NCBI RefSeq assembly: GCF_024758505.1
Contig: NZ_CP077970.1
Coordinates: 3,100,001 to 3,164,000 of the forward strand
Source: Bradyrhizobium arachidis
GTDB lineage: Bacteria > Pseudomonadota > Alphaproteobacteria > Rhizobiales > Xanthobacteraceae
Direction: 5' to 3'
Length of the DNA: 64,000 nt
Shown: piece after piece, positions 19,289 through 26,630 of the stretch
Numbering within the stretch: position 1 is the first letter of the stretch
How the letters are laid out: each line of letters begins with the position of its first letter
Position numbers and translations under genes: made by a program
Notes under the pieces: model-generated
The model's database searches: none
Seen by the model: only the letters and a program-made list of their open reading frames with translations
Told to the model about the DNA's origin: nothing

Positions 19289-19302
19289 TTGATCTGAATC
19301 AA
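19289..19302. promoter_or_regulatory. FixK/FNR-type box between the receptor cyclase and the nucleobase permease
   Basis: TTGATCTGAATCAA, a perfect TTGAT-N4-ATCAA site, lies 93 bases from the cyclase start and 103 bases from the permease start in a 208-base divergent gap. A CRP/FNR-family regulator (FixK under low oxygen, or a cAMP-binding relative) could act on either or both genes. Confidence 0.65.
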
Positions 19303-19404
19303 GGCCTAAAACTGGGGCGGCGCGCCTACGACGTGCGCCGTAGGATTTGCGAAACCGATTGCATTGTCAGACAATCGCACGCAAGCGCGTCTTGGGGGGC
19401 AACC

Positions 19405-20724
19405 ATGCCGACGGCCACAGGATCTGACGGACGCGGCGAGGGCTATTTCCCGCGCTGGACGCTGAAGACGACGGGCGTGATCATGCCGGATGAACGGCTG
19501 CCCTGGGCCCAGACCCTGGTGTCGGGCCTCCAGCACGGCGTCGCCATGTCGGGCGCCACGATCATCGCCCCGCTGCTGATGGGGTTCGACCCCAACGTCG
19601 CCCTGCTGTTCTCGGGCATCGGCACGCTGATCTTCTTCGTCATCGTCGGCGGACGGGTGCCGAGCTATCTCGGCTCCAGCTTCTCCTTCATCGCCGTGGT
19701 CATCGCCGTCACCGGCTATTCCGGGCAGGGGCCTAATCCGAACCTGCCGGTTGCGCTCGGCGGCATTGTCGGAGCTGGCGTGCTCTATGGAATCATCGCC
19801 CTGATCGTCATGCGGGCGGGGGTGGGATGGATCGAGCATTTGATGCCGCCGGTCGTGACCGGTGCGGTGGTCGGCGTCATCGGCCTCAACCTCGCGCCCG
19901 TCGCGGTCAAGGCCGTGAGCGGCAGCCAGTTCGACACCTGTATCGGGCTCGCCGTCGTCCTGATGATCGGCCTGGTCGCGGTGGCGGCGCGCGGCCTCTG
20001 GCGCAGGCTGCCGATCATCCTCGGCGCCGTCGGCGGCTATGCCCTGTATCTGCTGCTCGCCAACGGTCTTGGCTGGGGCAAGCCGATCGATTTTGCGCCG
20101 CTCGCCGCGGCCCCCTGGATCGGCCTGCCAAGATTCGAGACCCCGGTTTTTCGCACCGACGCGATAATCCTGATCGCGCCGGTCGCCATCATCCTGGTCG
20201 CGGAGAACCTCGGGCACATCAAGGCCATCGGTGCCATGACGGGCAGAAGCCTCGACAGTCTCCTCGGCCGCGCATTCCTCGGCGACAGCGTCGCCACGAT
20301 CTTGTCCGCCTTCGGCGGCGGCACCGGCGTCACCACCTATGCTGAGAATATCGGCGTGATGGCGGCGACCAAGGTCTATTCGACGCTGCTATTCGTCGTT
20401 GCCGCCACAGCGTCGGTGCTGCTGGGCTTCTCGCCAAAATTCGGCGCACTCATCCTGTCGATCCCGGGTGCCGTTATCGGCGGCCTGTCGATCGTCGTGT
20501 TCGGGTTGATCGCCGCCATGGCCGGCCGGATCTGGGTCGAGAACAAGGTCGACTTCTCCGATCCGCGCAACCTGATCACGGTCGCGGTAGCGCTCACCGC
20601 CGGCGCCGGTGACCTCACCTTGAAGTTCAGCGACTTTGCGATGGGCGGCATCGGCACCGCGACCTTCGGTGCCATCATCCTCTATCAGATCCTGCGCGTT
20701 ACCAGTGCCAGTGAGCAGACCTAG
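19405..20724 (+). CDS. NCS2-family nucleobase:cation symporter (uracil-xanthine permease)
   Basis: A 439-residue inner-membrane permease of the NCS2 family with about 12-14 hydrophobic segments. Family features include SGLQHGVAMSGATIIAPLLMG, SYLGSSFSFIAVV, the LMPPVVTGAVVGVIGLNLAPVA segment in the middle, and VAENLGHIKAIGAMTG with FGGGTGVTTYAENIGVMAATKVYS, the conserved substrate-site region. The frame opens at 19087 but the ATG at 19405 has GGGGGG six bases upstream and gives the family length. It imports a purine or pyrimidine base. It overlaps the convergent binding-protein gene by four bases. Confidence 0.94.
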   Translation: MPTATGSDGRGEGYFPRWTLKTTGVIMPDERLPWAQTLVSGLQHGVAMSGATIIAPLLMGFDPNVALLFSGIGTLIFFVIVGGRVPSYLGSSFSFIAVVIAVTGYSGQGPNPNLPVALGGIVGAGVLYGIIALIVMRAGVGWIEHLMPPVVTGAVVGVIGLNLAPVAVKAVSGSQFDTCIGLAVVLMIGLVAVAARGLWRRLPIILGAVGGYALYLLLANGLGWGKPIDFAPLAAAPWIGLPRFETPVFRTDAIILIAPVAIILVAENLGHIKAIGAMTGRSLDSLLGRAFLGDSVATILSAFGGGTGVTTYAENIGVMAATKVYSTLLFVVAATASVLLGFSPKFGALILSIPGAVIGGLSIVVFGLIAAMAGRIWVENKVDFSDPRNLITVAVALTAGAGDLTLKFSDFAMGGIGTATFGAIILYQILRVTSASEQT

Positions 20725-21689
20725 CGCTGGATGATCAGCTTCCAGACGTCGCCGAGGATCGCGGGCTCGCGTGGCGGCAGATAGGTCAGCCCTGCCTGCT
20801 TGCCGAACTCGGCGATCTTGCCCTCGGCGGCGAGCTCGCCCAGCGCCTTGTTCACGGCTTCGATCAAGGCGGGATCGCTGGCGAGCCCGACATAACCGCG
20901 ATTGGCGCCGATCGGATAGTAGTAGCCGGACGCTGATATCGCGGTGTCGGGATGCGCGGTGCGGTGGGCGTCGAAGCGGCCGAGGTCGAGCAGCGTCGCG
21001 TCAAAGTCGCCGCGGTTGAGCGCACCGAGCAGATCGTCGCGGCCGGGCACCAGATGCGTGATGCTGTCGATCAACCGTCCCTTGTCGAAGGTCATGAGGA
21101 TGGCATCGCCCAGTGATCCGCTTTCGATGACGAGCCGCAGGCCGGCGAGATCGCCGATCTCGTTGATCTTGCGGTCGCGTGCCTTCGGTCCGAGCACCAC
21201 CGTCATCGGCGAATAGACGTAAGGCTGGCTCGGCACCAGCACGCCGAGCTCGATGCGGCGGCGCCGATCCTCGCGCGTGGCGCCGTCGAAATCGGGCATC
21301 CGCGCCGTCTTCATGCCGGGCACGACCAGCGTGTCCTTCGTCAGCGCGTAGCCGCCAACCAGCGAGCAGCGCCCGTCGGACAACAGCGCGTTGGCTTCGA
21401 GCTGCGGGCTCGCTTCCTCGTCGAGCTTGGTCTCGAACCACTGGATCTTGAGCGGACGGCCAAGCTTGTCCGCGATCGCCTGCGCCAGCGTCACGTCGAA
21501 GCCTGCATCCGGTTTGCCGCGGCGATGCGCCGACAGCGGCGGCCGGTCCTCGTCGAGACACACTTTGAGCGGCGGCGCATCGGCCGCGATGGCGACTGTT
21601 GCGAAAACAGAGAACAGACTCGAGAGTGTCCAAGCCGAGATCCACGCCGAGATCCGAGCCGAGAACGAAGCCGCGTGCCATAGCCTCAT
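20721..21689 (-). CDS. Periplasmic solute-binding protein, family 3 (MxaJ/XoxJ-like position)
   Basis: A 322-residue exported protein with the SBP family 3 fold: LKVCLDEDRPPLSAHRRGK, AGFDVTLAQAIADKLGRPL and ALLSDGRCSLVGGYALTKD. It is the third gene of an operon with a lanthanide-type PQQ dehydrogenase and a cytochrome c, overlapping the cytochrome gene by four bases (ATGA), so translation is coupled. MxaJ and XoxJ proteins have this fold and this place next to methanol dehydrogenases, where they help activate the enzyme. It is more diverged than the XoxJ at 32400, so it may serve the second quinoprotein. Confidence 0.85.
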   Translation of the reverse strand: MRLWHAASFSARISAWISAWTLSSLFSVFATVAIAADAPPLKVCLDEDRPPLSAHRRGKPDAGFDVTLAQAIADKLGRPLKIQWFETKLDEEASPQLEANALLSDGRCSLVGGYALTKDTLVVPGMKTARMPDFDGATREDRRRRIELGVLVPSQPYVYSPMTVVLGPKARDRKINEIGDLAGLRLVIESGSLGDAILMTFDKGRLIDSITHLVPGRDDLLGALNRGDFDATLLDLGRFDAHRTAHPDTAISASGYYYPIGANRGYVGLASDPALIEAVNKALGELAAEGKIAEFGKQAGLTYLPPREPAILGDVWKLIIQR

Positions 21690-22054
21690 GGCTTCCTCCG
21701 GCTCGAGACGAAGGCCCAGAGGTCGGTGATCTCCTCTTCGCTCAAAATGTCGGCCCAGGGCGGCATCTTGTTGTTCTTGCCTTGCTTGACCGTAGTGACG
21801 AAGCGCGCCTTATCGTCGGGGAAGGCGCGCAGGTCCGGCGTAATGGTGCCCGAGTTCATCATGCCGGGGCCATGGCAGTGCGAGCACTTCTCGGCATAGG
21901 TCGTCTTGCCGTGGTCGATCTGCGCCTGGACCGGATTCTGGACTGGATTGCCGTTCTGTTCGTCCGCGGCACGGACGATCGCCAAAGGTGCGACCGCCAG
22001 CACCGTGACGGCGGCGAGGATTGCCGCCGTCTTGCCAATGACTTCTCTCAGCAC
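21686..22054 (-). CDS. Periplasmic cytochrome c paired with the second quinoprotein
   Basis: A 122-residue class I cytochrome c from the GTG at 22054 (open back to 22159, but that overlaps the dehydrogenase gene). A signal segment is AILAAVTVLAVAPLAI. The heme site is CSHCH (Cys57, Cys60, His61), and the probable Met ligand is in NNKMPPW. It starts 13 bases after the stop of the PQQ dehydrogenase, with AGGG as a modest ribosome site, and ends overlapping the binding-protein gene. It would take electrons from that dehydrogenase to the respiratory chain. Confidence 0.9.
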   Translation of the reverse strand: MLREVIGKTAAILAAVTVLAVAPLAIVRAADEQNGNPVQNPVQAQIDHGKTTYAEKCSHCHGPGMMNSGTITPDLRAFPDDKARFVTTVKQGKNNKMPPWADILSEEEITDLWAFVSSRRKP

Positions 22055-22067
22055 GTCTGACCCTGGG

Positions 22068-23732
22068 TTACTGCTTGACCGCGAAAACCCAGAGCGAGCC
22101 GCCGGGCGGCACCTTGGCGAGCCGCTCGTCGCCGGAGAACAGCGAGTAGACGCCGCCATAGCCGCTGGTCACGGCCACGTACTGCACGCCATCCTGCTGC
22201 CAGGTCACCGGTTGTCCCTCGATGCCGGAGCCGGTCTGGAACTGCCAGAGCTTCTTGCCGGTGTCGGCGTCGAAGGCCTCGAACTCGCCGGTGAGCTGAC
22301 CCGAGAACACCACGCCGCCGGCGGTCGACAGCACGCCCGAGAAGCGCGGAATGTCGCTCGGCTGTTCCCACTTCGACTTGCCGGTCATGGGGTCGATGGC
22401 CTTGAGGTGGCCGCGCGGACCGTCGTCGAACTGCCAGGGATCGGTCAGGTCCATGCCGAGATACCATTCACCCTGCTTGAAGGTGACGGGCTCGGCCTTG
22501 TACTTGCCGCCGAAGTTGAGCGTGTTGGCGTAGGCGAGGCCAGTCTGCGGGTTGAAGGACATCGGCTCCCAGTTCTTGCCGCCGAGGATCGACGGATAGA
22601 CGGTGACCTTCTTGCCTTCGCGCGCGTCCTTGCTGACGTCGGTCTCGATCGGACGGCCGGTCTTCATGTCGATGCCGGTGGCCCAGTTGACCTTCACGTA
22701 AGGATTGGCCGCGAGCAGCTTCCCGTTGGTGCGATCGAGCACGTAGAAGAAGCCGTTGCGGTTGGCGTCCATCAGCACCTTGGTCGGCTTGCCCTCGACG
22801 TTCATGTCGGCGAGGACCATCTCGGCCACCGAGTCATAGTCGAACGGGTTGTTCGGCGAGAACTGGTAGTGCCACTTGATCTTGCCCGTCTTCGGATCCA
22901 TCGCGATCACGGAGCAGGTGTAGAGGTTGTCGCCCGGACGCACCGCCGAGTTGAACGGACCCGGGTTGCCGATGCCCCAATAGACCGTGTTCAGCTCCGG
23001 ATCATACGATCCGGTGATCCAGGTCGAGCCGCCGCCGAGCTTCCAGGTGTCGCCCTTCCAGGTGTCGCCGCCCGGCTCGTCCGGGGAGGGGATCGAGTGG
23101 GTGCGCCAGAGATGCTTGCCCGTTGCCGGATCCCAGCCGTCGATGAAGCCGCGGGTGCCGAATTCGGCGCCGGAGATGCCGGTGATGACGACGCCGTCCG
23201 CGACCAGCGGCGCGACGGTCATCGAATAGCCTTCCTTGATGTCGGCGGCCTTCTGGCGCCAAAATTCCTTGCCGGTCTTGGCATCGAGCGCGATCACATT
23301 GGCGTCGAGCGTGGTGCGGAACACCTTGCCGTCGAACAGCGCGGCGCCGCGATTGATGATGCCGCAGCACACGATACGCGGTGTCTCGGCGGGATATTCG
23401 ACCTTGGTCTTCCAGATCTGCTTGCCGGTCTTGGCATCGACCGCCATCGTCGCGTTATGGGACGTCACGTAGATCACGCCCTGATAGACGAGCGGCTGCG
23501 ATTCTTCGCTGCGGTCGTCGTTGAAGCTGTAATTCCAGACCGGGACGAGATTCTTGACGGTGTCCTTGTTGATCTGATTCAGCGTCGAGAAACGCTGAAG
23601 ATTGTAACCCATGCCGTAGTTGAGAACGTTCGATGTGTCGGTTGCGCCCTTGACGAGCTGTTCGTTGGTTTGTGCGCCCGCAACCGAGCATGCAGATATG
23701 ACGAGGCTCGCGGCCATCGCAAAGCGTTTCAT
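22068..23732 (-). CDS. Lanthanide-type PQQ-dependent alcohol dehydrogenase (ExaF/PedH-like)
   Basis: A 554-residue quinoprotein of the methanol/ethanol family. The signal peptide is MKRFAMAASLVISACSVAGA. The vicinal cysteine pair is Cys122-Cys123 (IVCCGII). Catalytic Asp298 is followed by Asp300 (FDYDSVAE), the second aspartate that marks lanthanide-dependent enzymes. It differs strongly from XoxF in sequence and probably prefers longer alcohols or other C1/C2 compounds. Start ATG at 23732 has GGAGG five bases upstream; the frame extends to 24056 without support. It leads a three-gene operon with cytochrome c and a binding protein, and faces lanM. Confidence 0.94.
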   Translation of the reverse strand: MKRFAMAASLVISACSVAGAQTNEQLVKGATDTSNVLNYGMGYNLQRFSTLNQINKDTVKNLVPVWNYSFNDDRSEESQPLVYQGVIYVTSHNATMAVDAKTGKQIWKTKVEYPAETPRIVCCGIINRGAALFDGKVFRTTLDANVIALDAKTGKEFWRQKAADIKEGYSMTVAPLVADGVVITGISGAEFGTRGFIDGWDPATGKHLWRTHSIPSPDEPGGDTWKGDTWKLGGGSTWITGSYDPELNTVYWGIGNPGPFNSAVRPGDNLYTCSVIAMDPKTGKIKWHYQFSPNNPFDYDSVAEMVLADMNVEGKPTKVLMDANRNGFFYVLDRTNGKLLAANPYVKVNWATGIDMKTGRPIETDVSKDAREGKKVTVYPSILGGKNWEPMSFNPQTGLAYANTLNFGGKYKAEPVTFKQGEWYLGMDLTDPWQFDDGPRGHLKAIDPMTGKSKWEQPSDIPRFSGVLSTAGGVVFSGQLTGEFEAFDADTGKKLWQFQTGSGIEGQPVTWQQDGVQYVAVTSGYGGVYSLFSGDERLAKVPPGGSLWVFAVKQ

Positions 23733-24136
23733 CCGTTCCTCCCAATATGCGCGCCTTTTGACGCTGCGGTTGCAACACTCCGCTGGATTGCAAAACGCGT
23801 CAATACGAAAGTCGTAAACGCATGTGCTGATTTGTTGGACGCTGCATGCCATCTCGCGAGGCCGCCGGTTACGTCGGGGAAACCGACACGCGCGACATGG
23901 TCGCGCTATCAAATTCCGTCGGGTAAGATTGCTGCGACTGCGTTGTCGCGGAAAATGCGAGGCGTTTTTCACGCGGGGCGCGATGGTGCGCGCGGTCGGA
24001 TATCGAACAACAGGACACGCCGCGCGAGGTCCGGTTCTGGGCGGCAGCGTCTGCACGCAAATTTGCGCCGAACCCTTCGCGCCGCTGGCGAATTGTGAAA
24101 ATGTTTCGATCCCGATTCCGTCTCAAGGAGGTTGTG
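23733..24136. promoter_or_regulatory. Divergent control region between the second quinoprotein and lanM
   Basis: About 400 bases with no gene. It contains TTGCAA at 23770-23775 and again at 23788-23793, and a short perfect inverted repeat TACGA-AAG-TCGTA at 23804-23816, all 40-85 bases upstream of the dehydrogenase start. These are candidate sites for the MoxX-like response regulator or the AraC regulator. Nothing stands out nearer lanM apart from its AAGGAGG ribosome site at 24125-24131. Confidence 0.5.
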
Positions 24137-24541
24137 ATGATCTCGCGCCGATCCCTTGCCTTCGTCATGTCGCTCGCGGTCGCCGTTCCCCTGCTTTGCG
24201 TGCCGGCCCACGCGGCGCCGCGCAACGCCATCAAGATGTTCGACACGGACAATGACAGTACGCTCGATCTCGCCGAGGTGAAGAAGGCCGCATCGGCGCT
24301 GTTCGCAAAGCTCGATCCGGATCGTGACGGCACGCTCGATGCGCGCGAATTGCGCGGCCGCTTGACGGCCAAGGAGCTTGCCGCCGCCGATCCCGATCGC
24401 GATGGCACGCTCACGCTCGATGAATATCTTTCCGTGGTCGAGCAGCGCTTCAACGCGGCGAATCCCGACAAGGACGGAACGCTCGATGCGAAGGAGCTGA
24501 AGTCGCGTGCCGGGCAGGCGCTGTTAAGGCTCTTGCAATGA
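24137..24541 (+). CDS. lanM: Lanmodulin, periplasmic lanthanide-binding EF-hand protein
   Basis: A 134-residue protein with signal peptide (1-26) and four EF-hand loops at 36-47, 60-71, 85-96 and 109-120. The 24, 25 and 24-residue spacing equals that of the Methylorubrum extorquens lanmodulin as I know it. Loops 2-4 have proline at position 2 (DPDRDGTLDARE, DPDRDGTLTLDE, NPDKDGTLDAKE), the lanmodulin hallmark. Loop 1 (DTDNDSTLDLAE) lacks it and has Ser for Gly at position 6. Loop 3 has Thr at position 9, so it loses one acidic ligand. It would bind lanthanides tightly in the periplasm. AAGGAGG lies 5 bases before the ATG; it faces a lanthanide-type quinoprotein and precedes pqqA. Confidence 0.93.
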   Translation: MISRRSLAFVMSLAVAVPLLCVPAHAAPRNAIKMFDTDNDSTLDLAEVKKAASALFAKLDPDRDGTLDARELRGRLTAKELAAADPDRDGTLTLDEYLSVVEQRFNAANPDKDGTLDAKELKSRAGQALLRLLQ

Positions 24542-24718
24542 TTGTCGGGCGCGTTTGACCGAGAGCGAACACGTCTTGCCCGAGAGTGAAATACGACCGC
24601 GAAGAATTGACGCGAGGGCGGTTCGAGCAGTGATTCCAGGCTTGCGCTGTGCGCCATGCAGCCCTAGGTTTTGCGCCGGGCGCGATGTCGCGCTCAATGG
24701 AGACTTGGGAGACCCCGT

Positions 24719-24799
24719 ATGGCTTGGAAAGCTCCGAAGATCGTGGAAGTGCCGGTGGGCATGGAAATCAACATGTACGCCTGCGCTGCGCGCAAGTAA
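24719..24799 (+). CDS. pqqA: PqqA, precursor peptide of the cofactor PQQ
   Basis: A 26-codon gene too short for usual ORF lists. The product starts MAWKAPKIVEVP and contains GMEINMYAC. Glu16 and Tyr20, separated by three residues, are the pair that PqqE joins and that become PQQ. GGGAG lies 7 bases before the ATG. It is 177 bases after lanM on the same strand. None of pqqB, pqqC, pqqD or pqqE is in this window, so this copy either works with biosynthesis genes elsewhere or is an extra precursor gene co-expressed with the quinoproteins. Confidence 0.93.
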   Translation: MAWKAPKIVEVPVGMEINMYACAARK

Positions 24800-25046
24800 G
24801 AACGTGCCTTGAGACCTGCTGCGGCTTCAATGGCGAAAGCTGTTGAAGCCGCGGCAGTGTCTAGCTGGTCGAATTGATCGCGGCATTGCCTTCGCGCCTG
24901 TCGCACCGTATCGACGCAGAGCCACAGTTGGGTTCTCGTCTGCCATCGCGATCCAAAATCTCAACCCTCCATTCCTGCACTGTGCTACGCTGCCGCTTGG
25001 TCAGTGCTGTTGCCGCGTGCGTCGCGGCGCGCGCTTGGGAGCGGGA

Positions 25047-25925
25047 ATGCAGGGACGGGGATTCGGCTTCGGCATTTTGATCGCGTGCGGCGTCGCGTTG
25101 GCGCCGGCTTGCGCGCCGGCCGACGAACGCGACGGCGGTTTCGACACCGAGCACATCTTCGGCTTCCTGATCGGCACCGACGTCGGCAATGTCGGCGAGC
25201 GCGAATTCCAGAGCCAGACCACGGGCCGCTTCGGCAAGAGCGGCGGCACCTATCGCGCGGTCGGGCAGGAAATGGAAATCGAGCTTGTGCCGCTGCCGAA
25301 TTTTCGGATCGAGGCCGGCGCGAGCACCGCGGCGCACGACATCCGCGGCGTGCCCGATATCGACGACCGCCGCCAGCTGAACTTCCAGGGTTTTTCGCTC
25401 GACCTGCGCTACCGCCTGCTCAACCGCGAGACGGCGCCATTCGGCATGACCATTGCCGCCGAATTCCACGGCGACCGCATCGACGAGACGACGGCTGCGA
25501 AGGGGCGGAGCTACGGCACGGATTTCACACTGGCTTTCGACCGCGAGCTCGTTCCGAACTACGTCATCAGCGCGCTCAACCTGTTCTATCAGCCGGAATG
25601 GAGCCGCTTCGAGGTGACCGGCCTGTCGGAGAAGAGCTCATCCGTCGGCGCGGGCTTCGCCGGCCTCGTGCGGGTGCGTCCCGACATCCTGCTCGGTGGG
25701 GAGGTGCGCTACTTCCGGCAGTATGAGGGCATCGGCCTCGGCGAGTTCGCAGGCCAGGCCCTGTTCGTCGGCCCCACCGCCTATTTCCAGCTCTCCGAGC
25801 GCTCGCGCCTGACGCTGAGCTGGAGCATGCAGGCCTGGGGCCGCCCGGCCGGTTCAGGTGCGAATCTCGATCTCGTCAACTTCGAGCGGCACCAGGCGCG
25901 TGTCGTGTTCGGCGTCAATTTCTAG
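25047..25925 (+). CDS. Putative outer-membrane beta-barrel protein
   Basis: A 292-residue exported protein with signal-like start (GFGILIACGVALAPACAPA). The mature part is rich in alternating aromatic/hydrophobic strands such as LDLRYRLLNRETAPFGMTIAAEF, given here only as LDLRYRLLN and FGMTIAAEFH, plus RLTLSWSMQAWG and a terminal strand ending in VVFGVNF, with Phe as last residue. This is the usual picture of a small outer-membrane barrel. I do not recognise a named family. It follows pqqA on the same strand by 247 bases. A role as a porin or sensor of the quinoprotein system is only inferred from place. Confidence 0.75.
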   Translation: MQGRGFGFGILIACGVALAPACAPADERDGGFDTEHIFGFLIGTDVGNVGEREFQSQTTGRFGKSGGTYRAVGQEMEIELVPLPNFRIEAGASTAAHDIRGVPDIDDRRQLNFQGFSLDLRYRLLNRETAPFGMTIAAEFHGDRIDETTAAKGRSYGTDFTLAFDRELVPNYVISALNLFYQPEWSRFEVTGLSEKSSSVGAGFAGLVRVRPDILLGGEVRYFRQYEGIGLGEFAGQALFVGPTAYFQLSERSRLTLSWSMQAWGRPAGSGANLDLVNFERHQARVVFGVNF

Positions 25926-26035
25926 CCGGTTAGCCTCGGTTCCCGGCGCGTTCTCACGGCGTCTTGAAACTTCCGGCTGCTCGCCCCGTAAGCCTTTTAT
26001 GTTATCTCTTCACAGCAGTTCCAGGAATTTGGCCC

Positions 26036-26245
26036 ATGAATCCGATTGACCTGATTGTGACCGTCTGCGCCGTGCTCTCGCCTGCGACCTGCGAGGAGCA
26101 GCATCTGGTGTTCAACTTTGCGGGCTCGCCGCGGCAGTGCGTGATGGCGGCGCCGCCCTACATCGCGCAATGGGTCGGAGAGCATCCGAAGTGGCAGGCG
26201 GTCCGCTGGCGCTGCGAATATCCGCACCCGAACGACAAGGCGTAA
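26036..26245 (+). CDS. Small hypothetical protein with cysteines
   Basis: A 69-residue protein. It starts MNPIDLIVTVCAVLSPATC, which may be a short export or anchoring segment, and has four cysteines and several Trp (AQWVGEHPKWQAVRWRCEY). AGGA lies before the ATG at 26036. I do not recognise a family, though similar short Cys/Trp proteins are common in Bradyrhizobium genomes. It is convergent with the next gene, leaving an 11-base gap. Confidence 0.65.
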   Translation: MNPIDLIVTVCAVLSPATCEEQHLVFNFAGSPRQCVMAAPPYIAQWVGEHPKWQAVRWRCEYPHPNDKA

Positions 26246-26256
26246 GGCGCACCGCG

Positions 26257-26604
26257 CTATTTCTTGCAGTCCTTCAAATCCTTGTCCGCGATCGAGAACA
26301 CCGCGTCGGCCTTGATCTCGATGTCGCGGACCATGCATTGCCGTCCATTGGGATAGCCGACCTTGGCGTCGTAGCGGCCGGGCTCGACGCCGGTGATGCG
26401 TAGCCGCTCGTCGTGGTCGACCTCCTTGTCCTTGTCGTTCAGGGTCTGGTTCGGTCCCCATTCGGTCTTGCCGGTCGGTGAGAGCTGGAAGCCGGAAATG
26501 GTTTCCGAGGTCAGGTTCCAGAGCCGGATGCCCTTGCCCTTGGTTTGCGCGGCCGCTTCGCCTGCAAACGCCACCACCACAATGAAAGCCAGACACCAGC
26601 GCAT
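26257..26604 (-). CDS. Small periplasmic protein of unknown function in the lanthanide/PQQ cluster
   Basis: A 115-residue protein with a signal peptide (MRWCLAFIVVVAFAGEAAA). The mature part is short and polar: RLWNLTSETISGFQLSP, then acidic DKDKEVDHDERL and a beta-rich GRYDAKVGYPNGRQC. Two cysteines remain (in RQCMV and DLKDCKK). GGGAGGA lies before the ATG at 26604. It follows the pentapeptide-repeat gene by 26 bases on the same strand, so the two are one operon. The acidic stretch could bind metal, but no known motif is present. Confidence 0.75.
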   Translation of the reverse strand: MRWCLAFIVVVAFAGEAAAQTKGKGIRLWNLTSETISGFQLSPTGKTEWGPNQTLNDKDKEVDHDERLRITGVEPGRYDAKVGYPNGRQCMVRDIEIKADAVFSIADKDLKDCKK

Positions 26605-26630
26605 CGAATAGTCCTCCCAAACCGACGCCG

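Noticed and set aside
23733..24056. N-terminal extension of the second quinoprotein
   Set aside because: The GGAGG site and signal peptide at 23732 set the start; the extension is promoter DNA facing lanM.
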